64,000 nt of DNA from Cryptomeria japonica (GCF_030272615.1 NC_081406.1:473678900-473742899), one strand, 5' to 3'; positions 24,631 to 35,225 are shown, numbered from the stretch's first letter. Numbers and translations: made by a program. The notes: a model not told the origin generated them from the letters alone.

Positions 24631-24780
24631 AAAAATCGTGAAAGCTATGAACCTTTTGTTGAAGATGATGTACCTTTTGAAAAGTACTGTGAGAGTATGC
24701 TAGAAGATGGGACATGGGCTGGTCACATGGAGCTCCAAGCAGCATCCTTGGTAACCCAGACCAATATTTGTATTCACCGG
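24631..24780 (+). CDS. OTU-domain deubiquitinase, exon 4
   Basis: A 150-nt exon in phase 0 at both ends follows TTATGCAG and precedes GTATTC. It encodes KNRESYEPFVEDDVPFEKYC, then ESMLEDGTWAGHMELQAASL and VTQTNICIHR. The EPFVEDD-PFE block, GTWAGHMEL and NICIHR are diagnostic of OTUD3/OTU7-type OTU domains and lie between the catalytic Cys and His in the fold. No stops or shifts are present. Intron 4 is short (248 bp), so exons 4-5 form a compact pair after the huge intron 3. Confidence 0.95.
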
Positions 24781-25028
24781 GTATTCACATCATCTACTTG
24801 CTTCAGGTTTTTGCAGCTTTGATCTTGGTTATCATTAACTGTTTCTTACTAATTTCATGTCAATAATTTATTGTTTAATTTTTGTTTAGAATGTAGTATA
24901 AAAAGATTAAATTTTTACTTGTTTGATATACTCCTTGCCACTAATTATTAACCAAACAGTCAGGTCTGGTTGTCAATAAAATGCAGGCTACATAATTCTT
25001 TCTAAATGCCTTTTATTGGATGTTTCAG

Positions 25029-25090
25029 CTTATTTCACCCCGATGGAACATACACAATTTTGATAGAGTAGGTACGCGCACCCTCCATTT
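25029..25090 (+). CDS. OTU-domain deubiquitinase, exon 5 (last exon found)
   Basis: After TGTTTCAG the exon reads LISPRWNIHNFDRVGTRTLH and ends CATTT before a strong donor GTGAGTAT at 25091 (62 nt, phase 0 to phase 2). In the family this SPRW.I.NF...R..HL segment directly precedes the SYHDGEHY-type block with the catalytic His. That block is not in this exon, and I could not find it downstream in the window. Either intron 5 exceeds 38.9 kb or the locus is truncated. A less likely alternative donor is GTACGC at 25071. Confidence 0.9.
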
Positions 25091-25544
25091 GTGAGTATAC
25101 CTGATTCCTTTCTTATATTTGAAGTAAAGCCTCAGTCTCCTTTAAGTCAAAATTTGTCATTTCTTTTGTGGGACTCCTCTGAACAAATGATTTGCTTTTG
25201 CATCGTTTATAAAGGTCAACTGTAAGGTGCATGCAAATGGGCATCAAATATCTGTTCCCCACTATAATTAAAATTTGGGAAAAATACTTGAAACTGCATC
25301 CTTTCATCCTCCCTCCAAGTAACTCGAAGAAACAATGTATTTATTACATAACAAAATATTTTTGAAGGTCTACTGTAACACATTCTACTGAATTATTGCA
25401 ACTTTATATTGGATTTTATGAGAAATTAAACAAACCATTTAGTCGGACTCAATTACGACAATATTACTAATGTAATAAAAGAGAGCGATGAGCTAGGAAT
25501 AGAGCTATTGTGGAAAACATCATTATGATGTTTTTTGGATGCAG
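25091..25544. other. Start of intron 5, no further feature seen
   Basis: Begins with the donor GTGAGTATACC. No exon, element boundary or RNA gene was recognised before the repeat at 25545. Confidence 0.5.
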
Positions 25545-26391
25545 CCTTATCAAGCAAAAAAAATTCTAGAATGTTTTTGATTAAGGGAAAAACAGGTTTT
25601 GAGGGGACTTGAAACCCCTTACAATAGATTTTGAAGGGACCTGAAACCCTCGGATTTTACAAGGATCCGGAACCCACAAAACAATGCTGCCAAATGATAC
25701 ACCATAGAAAACTAGCAGCCCAACCTCAGCCTAATCACCATGGATAAAACATTGAAGAGTTGGCTGAAAAGAAAAGTAGGCCCAAACCCTACACGGACAA
25801 TACCAAAAGATGACTAAAAAAGAAAGTCCAAGGGTTTTATAAAGGCTCCCTTAACCTTTAACAAATACCAAGAGTTTTACCAGGCACCCATAACTTGAAC
25901 CTTAGCCATCAAGGATCCCAATCCCATAACAACCAGATCAAAGAAGAGAAGCATTACAGAATAATCTGGACCTAAAGGGTTTTGAAAGGCTCCCCAAACC
26001 TTCAAGCTGGGTTTTGAAATGGCTTTCAAAACCATCAGGTTGAAACTAGCAAAGATAATCCATCTGAAAGTTAGCACCCTTCTAGCATCGCTCCTCTCCA
26101 CCTCAATAGGACAAGGATCCACCTCAATAGGAACTGAAAAGACACAGACCACCATTTGAAAAATTCAAGCACCATTCAACCACACAAAATCCATCGGCAA
26201 AGGAACACCAAACCGATAAGCAGGACTAATGGGTTTTAAAAAGGCTCCCAAAACCTTAAACAAGAGAAGAGGCAAAAACCATTCAAGCTCCAAACAAGCA
26301 AGCTCCACCAAAGTCTCCACCTCCATAGGAGACAAGTAACAGGGACTCAACAACCTGGAGATGATAGCATTCAGACGACCAGCCTGAACAA
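25545..26391 (-). repeat. Unclassified dispersed repeat, left part (split by Copia)
   Basis: Read on the minus strand this segment carries four diverged copies of a motif of the type GGGAGCCTTT(N2-3)AAAACCC, near 26240, 25985, 25835 and 25885. It ends with GGTTCCGGATCC and TTTCAGGTCCCTTC-like blocks near 25600-25670. The Copia element at 26392 splits it from its continuation at 31622-32495; the target duplication AACAA joins the two halves. I do not recognise a protein in it. Class unknown; a LINE untranslated region or a non-autonomous element are options. Confidence 0.4.
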
Positions 26392-26561
26392 TATTAATAT
26401 TATAGTTTCCTAAGTTATTAATGCTCAATAATATAATATATTGTAATTTTAGTTTCTTATTAGAAATTTTCTATTTTGTATTTCTTTGTAATTCTTTATA
26501 ATGATCTTCATGATCATTCGTAAATACAACAATCATTTTTTACCAAATTACTTTCGTAATA
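26392..26561 (+). repeat. 5' LTR of Copia element
   Basis: 170 bp, starting TATTAATATT and ending TTCGTAATA, so the ends are TATTA/TAATA rather than the usual TG/CA. The same ends occur in the 3' LTR. AACAA directly precedes it as the target duplication. Such short LTRs leave little room for a promoter. Confidence 0.94.
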
Positions 26562-26573
26562 TGGTATTAGAGC
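26562..26573 (+). promoter_or_regulatory. Primer binding site of Copia element
   Basis: TGGTATTAGAGC begins at the first base after the 5' LTR. It differs by one base (T for C) from the TGGTATCAGAGC site complementary to initiator tRNA-Met that primes most plant Copia elements. Confidence 0.9.
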
Positions 26574-27346
26574 ACTGGTTATTTCGAAATAATTTTTCAA
26601 TTAAAAATTCGTCATGAATTTTTTTTAGTTTTTTGAAAAATTTCTTTGATTCTTTGAAATAGCTCCTAGTTCAGGTTTGGTGAGGGTTTTTCCAGATCTT
26701 TTCTCTGCACTCGCAACCCTCCCGGCATCTTCCTGTCTCTGCGCGACTTTTGAAAATCGCAACTTAGTTTTCTGTGACCTCATCCCTGTATTCGACGCGA
26801 TTTATTTCGCGTTTTGCAGTTTTATGTGAGGTTTTTCTGTGCGTGGTTTTTTTTAACAGATTTTTGCAGCTCGCGTGACGTTTTTTATGTCCTCTTTCTA
26901 TGCGAACAAGAAGATTTTCTGGGCATTATTTTTCCCACGCCATTTGCATTTTTCGCGATCTGGGCGACGACTCATTTTTGACCTAGGGTTTCTGTTTTTC
27001 GACTAGGGTTTTATACCCTCTATTTCAAGTCGGATTTTTTTTTCAATTATAGATTCTTTCTGGGTTTTTCGAGATCTTAATTGGGTTGTTGTCATAATTT
27101 TCTAGGTGCATCGTTTTCCGTGCCTCAAATTTCATGCTAGCAGATTTCAATTCTGATTTCAGATTCTTTTTGGGTTTTTCGCAAGGATTTCTGGGTTGTA
27201 TTTGAATTTTTTTGGGTCAGCCAATTTTTTTTCTTGAAGTCTGTACCTGTATTTGCCTCTATTTTCTGCATTGGGATTTGTGCTTTGTATTTCGTGCTAT
27301 CACCTCTTCTTTGATTTTCGTTTCTGTGCATTGGGAAACGTGCAAG
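26574..27346 (+). other. Copia 5' leader
   Basis: This 773-bp untranslated stretch between primer site and gag start is T-rich, with several GGGTTTTTCG and AGATTCTTTC.GGG repeats, for example near 27050-27065 and 27165-27180. No conserved frame is seen. Confidence 0.7.
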
Positions 27347-28158
27347 ATGGCATCATTGACCAACTTGATGTTGGAAGGCAGTCAACGATTTAATGGCAAA
27401 AATTATAACACCTGGAAGCAGTGCATGTTGACAATCTTCGAATACCGCCGCCTAGATGATCTTGTCTTGGGAAAAGAATCTTGTCCTTCTGCAGCCGGAG
27501 CCGATCAAGACAAATTTGATGACTGCAATAGGGAAGCTGTCATGCTTCTCAAGCTCTCTGTCACAGATGACTAGCTACCTCAGATTCCTTCTGGTCAATC
27601 AGCCTGAGAAATTTGGAAGCATCTAAAGGAGTTGCATGAGACATCTGACAAAAGCTGAGTGTTCTTTTTGAAGAACCAGTTGTTCTCCATCATGATGGAT
27701 GAACGCATGTCCTTACACAGGAGCATCTCACGAAGATTAAGGACATTCGAGATCAGCTCGAAGCTATTGGTCGGAAAATGGAGGAAGAGGATATGGTAGT
27801 CATAACCCTCAAAAGTCTACCAAAATCCTATGAGCACTCCATAGAGACTCTCAACATTACGTCTACGAATGTTGATCTGAAATGTCCAGAGTTATGCACC
27901 AAACTTCTGCAGCAAGATTGCTGGAAACAACAGTTTGGTAGTGGTGCCACTTCATTCTCCTCTGAGCAAGCATTTGCAGCCAAATCCTTCCACAAGGATA
28001 AAGGCAAATTTCAGTCATCTCAGTTCTCTCAGTCGAAGGGCTCTAGACAGTCAAAGGAAGGCTCGAAAAAGAAAAAGGTTCAATGTAATTGTCACAAATA
28101 TGGCCATCTGATTAAGGATTGTCGCACTTGGATCGCTTTCGAACAACGGAAGTAGTGA
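27347..28158 (+). pseudogene. Copia gag (frameshifted)
   Basis: Starts MASLTNLMLEGSQRFNGKNY, the typical start of plant Copia capsid proteins with the NYNTWKQ block. Stops at 27572, 27605 and 27655 interrupt it; two of the three fit CGA to TGA. A frame change near 27715 shifts the rest, including EEEDMVVITLKSLP, into the pol frame. The zinc knuckle at 28081-28121 reads CNCHKYGHLIKDC, one residue short between the first two Cys. Gag would package the RNA in cytoplasmic particles. Confidence 0.9.
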
Positions 28159-28224
28159 GGGTCTCAGCCCAAAGCCAATGTCGTTGAGCACACAGAGCAG
28201 AAAGAGTCTGCCTTTTACGCCTTC

Positions 28225-28674
28225 ATGGCTAAAAGACCTGCAGACCATGTGAAATCTTCTGCTTGGTATATTGATTCTGGTGCTTCTGGGCATTTCACTC
28301 ACAGGCGTGATTGGTTTACAGAATTCACTCCCTATACTGATTCGGTTATTTTTGGAGGAGGTGAGGAGTACACCGTTGTTGGCAAGGGCAACGTTCAAAT
28401 ACAATCTGGTGGGAGGAATCTCATATTCCTCAATGTGTACTATGTTCCTGGCATGGAATTGAACCTTCTCTCTGTGAGTCAGATTATGCGGCATTCTCCT
28501 CAGCTTGATGTCATCTTCAATGCACATAAGTGTTCTATTGTTGATTGTGCGACACGCACTACAGTTGCTGTTGGTATTGAGGATCATGGTCTTTATAGAC
28601 TTGTGGATACAGGTGATTCTCTTGAGCATGCCTTCGCAGCAAAATCCTCCTCTATCTCCTGTCTATGGCATTAG
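28225..28674 (+). pseudogene. Copia protease and GAG-pre-integrase start
   Basis: The aspartic protease site is WYIDSGASGHFTH (DSGA catalytic motif, about 28264-28302), followed by VYYVPGMELNLLSVSQIM. It would cleave the polyprotein. The frame runs to TAG at 28672, after which the GAG-pre-integrase zinc-binding part (YGHLNIHYLAQL...CDACQAGK) continues in the same frame with several stops to about 28850. In intact elements gag and pol form one polyprotein. Confidence 0.92.
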
Positions 28675-28851
28675 CGATATGGTCACCTGAACATTCATTA
28701 TCTTGCTCAGCTTGTTCGGGAAGATTTAGTACATGGCTTACCTGAAATTCAAATTTAGAATTAACGAGTTTGTGACGCTTGTCAGGCTGGGAAGCAGCAC
28801 ATGACACCGTTCAAGGATGGTGACTCATGGTGAGCATCTAAGGTACTGTAA

Positions 28852-29913
28852 TTGGTCCACGGTGATGTATGTGGTCCAATGAATACTACTTCTGTTACTG
28901 GGTGCAGGTATTTCTTACTTTTTGTTGATGATTACAGTCATAAGATGTGGGTGTACTTTCTTAGACAGAAATCATATGTGTTTCCTGTATTTCAGAAATT
29001 TAAGGCCTTGGTAGAAAAAGAGTCTGGTTGTTCTATTATTACTCTTAGGTCTGATAATGGGGGGGAGTTTTGTTCTACTGCTTTCTCCACTTTTTGTGAT
29101 ACACATGGCATAAAACGTCAGTTAACCACACCATACACCCCTCAGCAGAACGACGTTGTAGAACGTCGTAACCGCACCGTTACAGAAATGGCTAGGTCTA
29201 TGTTGGAACACAAAAATGTTCCTAAGAAGTATTGGGCAGAAGTAGTGTTTACTGCAATCTATCTCCTTAATATATCTCCCACTCATGTTGTTAAAGGGAA
29301 GACTCCTGAGGAAGCCTGGACTGGTCGCAAACCCAGGATCAGCCATTTGAAAGTTTTTGGCTCTCTTGCATATGTTTGGATTCCAGATGCCAAGTGCTCT
29401 AAGTTGGATTCCAAGAGTCAGAAGCTCATGTTTACAGGATACAGTGACAACCATAAGGCCTACCGATTGATTGATGTATACACTGATCGTCTCATCTTCA
29501 GTCGCAATGTTGTTTTTGATGAAGATCGAGGACCATTTCAACTTTCCTCCTCTGAGCAGAATTCTGAGGATCTGCCTTCGAAGGCTTTTGATTTAGGTGT
29601 TCGTCTTCCATTTGGTTCACCTGATGGGAGGGATGATGTAGATTCTGTATTTGATGATGCACTACCTGAATTTCCTCCGGATGATGCTAATCTTCCACCT
29701 GTTCCAGATCCTCTTCAACCTCCAGTTCCAGTTATTCCTCCTCCATCTGATGTTGGCACATCTACTCTCTGGCCTAAGTGGTGGGCTAAGACCATCAGTG
29801 ATCTTCGTCCTGATGAGCTCATTGAGGGTAGATCTTCCAGAAATAAGGGCAAGCAGCAAAATACAGTTAACTTTGCTCTCATGGCCAACATTCATAGCAT
29901 TTATGAGCCTTAA
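28852..29913 (+). pseudogene. Copia integrase core
   Basis: The 353-residue open stretch contains the DDE integrase: HGDVCGPM with the first Asp, LRSDNGGEF with the second, and NDVVERRNRTV with the Glu. It continues with WAEVVFTAIYLLN and the C-terminal KVFGSLAYVWIPDAK and KLMFTGYSDNHKAYRL blocks typical of Copia. Integrase would insert the cDNA with a 5-bp stagger, matching the AACAA duplication. The frame ends at TAA 29911-29913, just before RT in the same frame, so the polyprotein is broken. Confidence 0.94.
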
Positions 29914-29955
29914 ACTTATACCGAAGCAAAAGGGATTCCAGAGTGCGAACAGGCA

Positions 29956-30645
29956 ATGGATGCAGAATACCAGAGCCTTTTGAAGAACAACACCTGGGTT
30001 CTCTCTGATCTTCCTCCAGGGAAGAAACCCATTAGCTGCAAATGGGTCTATAAGGTCAAGTATCATGCAGATGGTACCTTGGATAAGTACAAGGCCGAAT
30101 TAGTTGCTCGAGGATTCACACAACGGGAGGGCATTGATTATGAGGAGACATTTGCTCCTACTGCTAAGATGAGTACCATTCGTCTTCTTCTCGCTATTGC
30201 AGCTCAGTTTGGATGGAAAGTCCATCAGATGGATGTTAAGAGTGCCTTCCTCAATGGTCAGTTGCAGGGAGAAGTCTACATGACGCAACCTCTTGGTTTC
30301 AAGGTTGACGGCAAAGAACATCAAGTATGTAGACTTGTTAAAGCACTCTATGGGCTTAAGCAGGCTCCTCCAACGTGGTACATTAAGATTGATCAGTACT
30401 TGGTTGCTCATGGTTTTCAACGTTGCCCTTCTGATAGTAATCTGTATATCAAACACTCTGGTGATGATATTCTCTTTCTTGTTGTCTATGTGGATGACTT
30501 GATCATTACTGGCAGTTCAACACATTTGATTGCAGAAATCAAACAGGATCTGTGCAAGGATTTTGATATGACAGATTTGGGGCTTCTCCATTATTGTTTA
30601 GGTGTTGAGGTTTGGCAGACTGATGGTAGCATTTTTATTTCTTAG
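29956..30645 (+). pseudogene. Copia reverse transcriptase
   Basis: The RT domain is uninterrupted for 229 residues: NTWVLSDLPPGKKPISCKW, DKYKAELVARGFTQREGIDY, HQMDVKSAFLNGQL, LYGLKQAPPTWY and the catalytic YVDDLIITG (about 30487-30513), all intact. It copies element RNA into DNA. A TAG at 30643 (probably CAG changed by C to T) separates it from the RNase H part in the same frame. Confidence 0.95.
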
Positions 30646-30663
30646 TCTAAGTATGCCAGGAAC

Positions 30664-31437
30664 TTGCTTGACAGGTTTCGAATGCAGGATTGCAAACCTG
30701 CTTCCACACCTATGGAGACTAGCTTGAAGTTGTCAGCCAAGTTTGATTCTCCTCCTGTAGATGAAACACAATTCAGGCAACTAGTGGGCAGTCTCATCTA
30801 TCTTACTCCTACTAGACCTGATCTTAGTTTTGCAGTGAGCTACATTTCACGCTTCATGACAGCCCCCAAGGCTGATCATTGGGTAGCAGCGAAGCGTGTG
30901 CTGCGTTATGTGAAAGGCACCTCTGATTATGGACTTCTTTACACTCGGAGTCATGATCCTAGCCTTGGTGGGTTCGTAGATTCAGATTGGGCAGGCTCGG
31001 TTGATGACAGGAAATCAACCTCTGGATATGTGTTCAGTTTGGGATCCGGTGCAGTCACTTGGACTAGTAAGAAGCAACAGGCAGTGGCTCTGTCCTCGAC
31101 AGAAGCAGAATATCAAGGAGTAGTTAAGGCAGCTTGTGAGGCAGTTTGGCTTCGCTGGATGCTTGCGGATATGCAAATATCTCAAGCAGGTCCGACTCCC
31201 TTGTTCTCTGATAATCAGGGAGTTCTCAAACTTGCCAAGAATCCAGTCTTCCATGAAAGAACAAAACATGTAGAGCTTCATTGTCATTACATTCGACAGT
31301 TGGTTGAAGACGGATCCATTTAGTTGTTGTATGTTCCTACAGCGGAGTAGCAAGCCGATATTCTCACCAAGCCCCTCAGTATAGATAAGTTTGTAAAATT
31401 TAGAGGGTCTATTGGTGTAGTTGATAGATTGAGCATT
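30664..31437 (+). pseudogene. Copia connection and RNase H domain
   Basis: The sequence continues the RT frame: ASTPMETSLKL, FRQLVGSLIYL, then GFVDSDWAGSVDDRKSTSGY (catalytic Asp), LSSTEAEYQG (Glu), SDNQGVLKLAKNPVFHERTK and VPTAE-stop-QADILTKP. It degrades RNA in the hybrid. Stops at 31321 and 31348 interrupt the end; the reading continues to the purine tract. Otherwise well preserved. Confidence 0.94.
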
Positions 31438-31446
31438 AAGGGAGGG
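31438..31446 (+). promoter_or_regulatory. Polypurine tract of Copia element
   Basis: AAGGGAGGG abuts the first base of the 3' LTR and is the expected plus-strand priming site. Confidence 0.88.
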
Positions 31447-31616
31447 TATTAATATTATAGTTTCCTAAGTTATTAATGCTCAATAATGTAATATATTGTA
31501 ATTTTAGTTTATTATTAGAAACTTTCTATTTTGTATTTCTTTGTAATTCTTTATAATGATCTTCATGATCATTCGTAAATACAACAATCATTTTTTACCA
31601 AATTACTTTCGTAATA
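31447..31616 (+). repeat. 3' LTR of Copia element
   Basis: 170 bp with the same TATTA/TAATA ends as the 5' LTR. I see three base differences from it (A/G, C/A and T/C, all in the first 90 bp). AACAA follows at 31617-31621. Confidence 0.94.
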
Positions 31617-31621
31617 AACAA

Positions 31622-32495
31622 GCAGGGTAACAGAGATCCGCAACAAATTCCATCCAACTTCATCCAACCAACCACCCTTCCCCTCAATAGAAGAGCTATT
31701 CACCTCTATAGAACAGGCTGAGAATAAAAGAAAGATGGAAGCCATAGCCACGACATTGATCCTCTTGGGAAAAATAGGATCAATGAATCACCCAGTCCAC
31801 ACCCCTTCAGAAAAGAAGCAGGAACAACAACCCTCAAGAAGATACCCAAAAACACAAACAAAAAGGGCCAAGCAAGCCCCCACCACAAAAAACAGAGGCC
31901 TCCAAAAGCAAAGATCTTGAGTAAGGACCTCCTGCAGCACCAAAGCCCTTTCCTTGAGCAGAGGATCCCCAACCAAAACGCATTCTGAGAGGAGAGAAAA
32001 GCGCACAAGCTCAAGGGAAAGCCAGAAGACAGGAACACCCTTTGGAACTTCAAAGACATTTGCATCTCTATCTAGACTCTCGGATCCCAAACTCCCCCAA
32101 CACACGTGCACAAGATCAGAGCAAAACCATAGTCGAGAGAGTAACATTGGATCAGAAACCCATCTCAGACCACACCCAACAGGACAACAGAGAGGAATCC
32201 AAGGAAACCTGTAGTGCCGTCGCTGCTCCATCTCAAGGCTCTTGAACAACCATGAGTCAAACCGAAACACCCTGAGAAAGCCAAAGAGATGGCACCCAAA
32301 CAGAGCGTATGGGCTAGTTGTAAAGAGCAAACCCCTCCCACGGACCATAGAACCGAGGGGGTACAAACCACTCCCACCCCAGCCTCCAATCCTCCATCTT
32401 CCTCCTCATCAGCCACCTCTGCATCTTCTTCCCTTGCAAAAACCCTAACCTCTGAACCATGCCCGCTCCCGCTCCCGCTCCCACTCATATCAAAA
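31622..32495 (-). repeat. Unclassified dispersed repeat, right part (split by Copia)
   Basis: Continuation of the 25545-26391 repeat beyond the Copia insertion. It is C-rich on the plus strand, with a four-fold GCTCCC/CTCCCG run at 32464-32485, and long frames exist on both strands (for example minus 31788-32366). These look like by-products of base composition and resemble no family I know. An A-rich tract follows at about 32495-32510. Confidence 0.4.
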
Positions 32496-32809
32496 TTAAA
32501 AAAATTTGGAATGTTGATCTTGACTTTAATTTGAAAATAGATTCTGTTGTCTCCTTTTCACTTAGTGTTGTAGAAAAATGTATATAGAATTTAAACAAAA
32601 GAAAATACTTGCACTAATAATATCTTTGCACTATAATTGTTATCATCATAGCTGATTACAATGTTTGGCTTGTGTAAACATATTTAGTGTTTGAGCTTAC
32701 ATTGAGGGATCTTTTATCTTCTAAGGAGAATCCATGTCAATTATTTAGGCACATTTTAGATATCGTGCATGCTCAAAATCATGCCAGTTCAATGCTAATA
32801 TAGTTATTT
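32496..32809. other. Short non-coding stretch
   Basis: AT-rich sequence between two repeats; no feature recognised. Confidence 0.5.
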
Positions 32810-33659
32810 TGTAATGTCCCCTTTTGCAAATGCATTAGTTTTGCCCTAAAATCACAATTCCAAGTAAAGCAAGAAATGAAATAGAGTTAGAGATATCATT
32901 TACCAATTTAAATTGTTGAACAAGATAGATCCTATTTGAGACCTTGCAATTGTGTTAGATAATCATGCAAAGCATAATCCATAAAATAGATCTTTCCTAC
33001 CAGGGTTAGGAACATTATCTTAATCATATTATATATCTAATTTATTAATGGAGTTCAATCAAAAAGGGTTAGGATAAGGAGACATGATAGGGTGCCCAAA
33101 GCGATCCTTTACACGAGGTCCAAGAGCGGTATAGCATCCCTCTTGGCCTCATGTGGCCTTCCGCCAACTTATATGAGGTGGTGTACCTAGTGAGGTGTCC
33201 TACATCCGTTCCCCCTCATCATACCACCCTTATTTACCTTTCTATGATTGGAACTCCTTAACCCAATAATCAACTATGGTAGATGTTTGAGGTGAAACTA
33301 CAATAGGGTGTTTGGAACATCCTTGCCTTGTAAGCCCAAGGGTGGGGCGCTTGCACCCCTTTGCCTCATGGGACTATCAATATTCCATTATAAGGTGGTA
33401 TGAATAGAAGAGGACCTCATAACTGTTCCCCCTTTGTATTCCCTCACTATCTCTATCATGATTGTTTGTAGTAAATTGACAAACAGATTATATAGTTCGC
33501 ATTACTGCCAATATCAATATATTAGAGATCGAATACATCCTTATACATAGTCATACATATTGCAGCCTATATTAATATGTGAAGATTCTGCATAAAAACA
33601 CTATCAGGCTTCATATATTAAGCATACGTATTAATACATATCCATGCCCATCACAAAAG
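32810..33659 (+). mobile_element. LTR-like sequence starting TGTAATGTCCCC
   Basis: Begins TGTAATGTCCCCTTTTGC, the same start as the fragment at 11737. It carries two diverged copies of a block reading CAT...TTCCCCCT(C/T), for example near 33190-33225 and 33415-33440, each preceded by CTTG...CCTCATG segments. It is cut at 33660 by a probable solo LTR. No coding domain is visible. Confidence 0.4.
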
Positions 33660-35225
33660 TGTTGGCATATGTGTAGAGTATGTTGACATGATGATATTGT
33701 ATGTTGTCATTGATGTCAATATAGTGAAGAGTGAACCGGTATATTGAAGTAAGCACTTGCAAGAGAACCGGTATATGTGAAAAAGTGAAGCGATATGTTT
33801 GTCCAAGTGAAGAGTGAATCGGTATATTGAAGTAAGCACTTGCAAGAGAACCGGTATGATGTTGTGAACCGGTATATGTGAAAAAGTGAAGCGGTATGTT
33901 TGTCCAAGTGAACTGGTATGCTGGAATGTGAACCGGTATATGGAATGTTTTGTATCAAGGTTTCATATAGTATGACTACCGGTTGGTAGTCTTAGCTTCA
34001 GGGTTTCCGGTTGAAGTGTTCTATGCCTGTGTGATTCAACCGATGACATCGTGTGATGAGTTAGCATTGTAATGAAGAACAGATTGTGTTGCCATGTTAG
34101 CCTTGTGTGCGTGAAGGATCTTGCATGAAGGAGATTGATCCTATCTACCTCGGGAAGGTGCGAAGTCTCTGTAAACGGTGGAGAACGCGTGATGGGTTAT
34201 CAACCTCCAAGAAGCGGTGAAGGAACGTTGGAGAACGTCTTGAGATCTGTTCAAGACTATTGTAATCAATGCAATATGATCAACGGTTAGGATTGAACCG
34301 ATTGAATTGCTTAACCTAAATGTTTAGGGTTTCGGGTTTATGCTACCGACCTATCTGTTTCCTATAAGGTCGATGTTGTTTTTCATGTTGAGGTTGTTGG
34401 CAAATGTTGTGTGTATCCAAGTGTAGAGATACGTGATTCTTGCTAGACCAGATAAGAGAATAGATACTTGCAGAGTGTGATTGCAGAAAGAAGGAACTAA
34501 AGCGGATCTGCATTGGCATTGAGTGCTGTTACCAGATCATTGTAATACCTGTTGACCTCTAACCACTTCAATAGTTGGAAAATCCCTTAATAGGGTAGCT
34601 TTAAACGGCTTGCTGTAAATCCTTTAACAGGGTGACTCAAAGTCATTGAGTTCTAAAATCCTCTAACAAGGTAACCTTTAACAGGGTTTAACCCTTAACC
34701 AGGTATTTTAGCCATCCCTTAACCGGGTGATCCCTAGCAGGATCAGTTCCTAACAGAACCTATTGTAAAGTCTTTAACTGGACTAGGCTCCTAACAGAGC
34801 GGACTTCAAAAGGGTTCAAATAACAGCTCGTGGGTATTCATTCCCACCGTGGTTTTTCCCAGTTGGGTTTCAACATGAAAAATATGTGTGTTTATGTGTG
34901 ATGCTTTTCATGTGATGCTTTGTTATTCTCTGTTAAGTGGTAAAGCATGTTGAACTAGTAAGTCTTTACATTTTTGTTGAAGTATTACTAGTGTATGCAT
35001 ATGGGTGAAGTGGAAATAAGATGTTAGATTGTGTGGAAAGTTGTGTTACTGGTTTTTGTCTTTCACTGTGTTTAACCGGTAGTAATCTGGTTTAGACCGG
35101 TGTGATTGCTTGCTAGTCAAGTGTAGTGTTCTCAGTCAGACCGGTACAAGGAAAAGTGTTTTTCTCAGTACTGATTCACCCCCCCCTCTCAGTACCGGTT
35201 TGGTACTAACTGTTCATCATTGATT
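33660..35225 (+). mobile_element. Probable solo LTR rich in ACCGGT
   Basis: Starts TGTTGGCATATGTG with TTGTCATTGATGTCAA shortly after, and ends with a TTCACCCCCCCCTCTCAGTA-like tract, an arrangement typical of long plant Copia (SIRE/Maximus-type) LTRs. Inside is TTCCCACCGTGGTTTTTCCC near 34836. The left flank is AAAAG and the likely right flank AAAAT, an imperfect target duplication, so the right end is uncertain by some bases. No internal region or second LTR is present. Confidence 0.6.
33724..33958. repeat. Tandem ACCGGTATAT-containing repeat in the solo LTR
   Basis: Units beginning GTGAAGAGTGAA recur at 33724 and 33807 (83 bp apart). They share TTGAAGTAAGCACTTGCAAG and GAACCGGTATATG. The second unit has an extra GAACCGGTAT block. 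Further ACCGGT copies are scattered to 35205. Confidence 0.9.

Larger units (their letters stand above)
26392..31616 (+). mobile_element. Copia LTR retrotransposon, nearly complete (5,225 bp)
   Basis: The element has matching 170-bp LTRs (26392-26561 and 31447-31616) and a perfect 5-bp target duplication AACAA (26387-26391, 31617-31621). It has a primer site TGGTATTAGAGC right after the 5' LTR and a purine tract before the 3' LTR. Domain order gag-protease-integrase-RT-RNase H marks it as Copia. I count three substitutions between the LTRs (about 1.8 percent), so it is younger than most neighbours. In-frame stops and one gag frameshift make it non-autonomous. It sits in what may be intron 5 of the OTU gene. 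Confidence 0.96.

Noticed and set aside
25060-25090. Exon 5 ending at the earlier donor GTACGC (25071)
   Set aside because: The longer version keeps TRTLH, which matches the family just before the His block, and its donor GTGAGTAT is stronger.
28051-28629. 192-residue minus-strand frame
   Set aside because: Antisense shadow of the Copia gag and protease coding sequence.
29122-29541. 139-residue minus-strand frame
   Set aside because: Antisense shadow of the Copia integrase.
31788-32366. 192-residue minus-strand frame and overlapping plus frames with SSSSSATSAS
   Set aside because: Long frames on both strands in GC-rich repeat sequence; composition (Cys, Phe, Trp, Leu runs) is not that of a real protein and no family is recognised.
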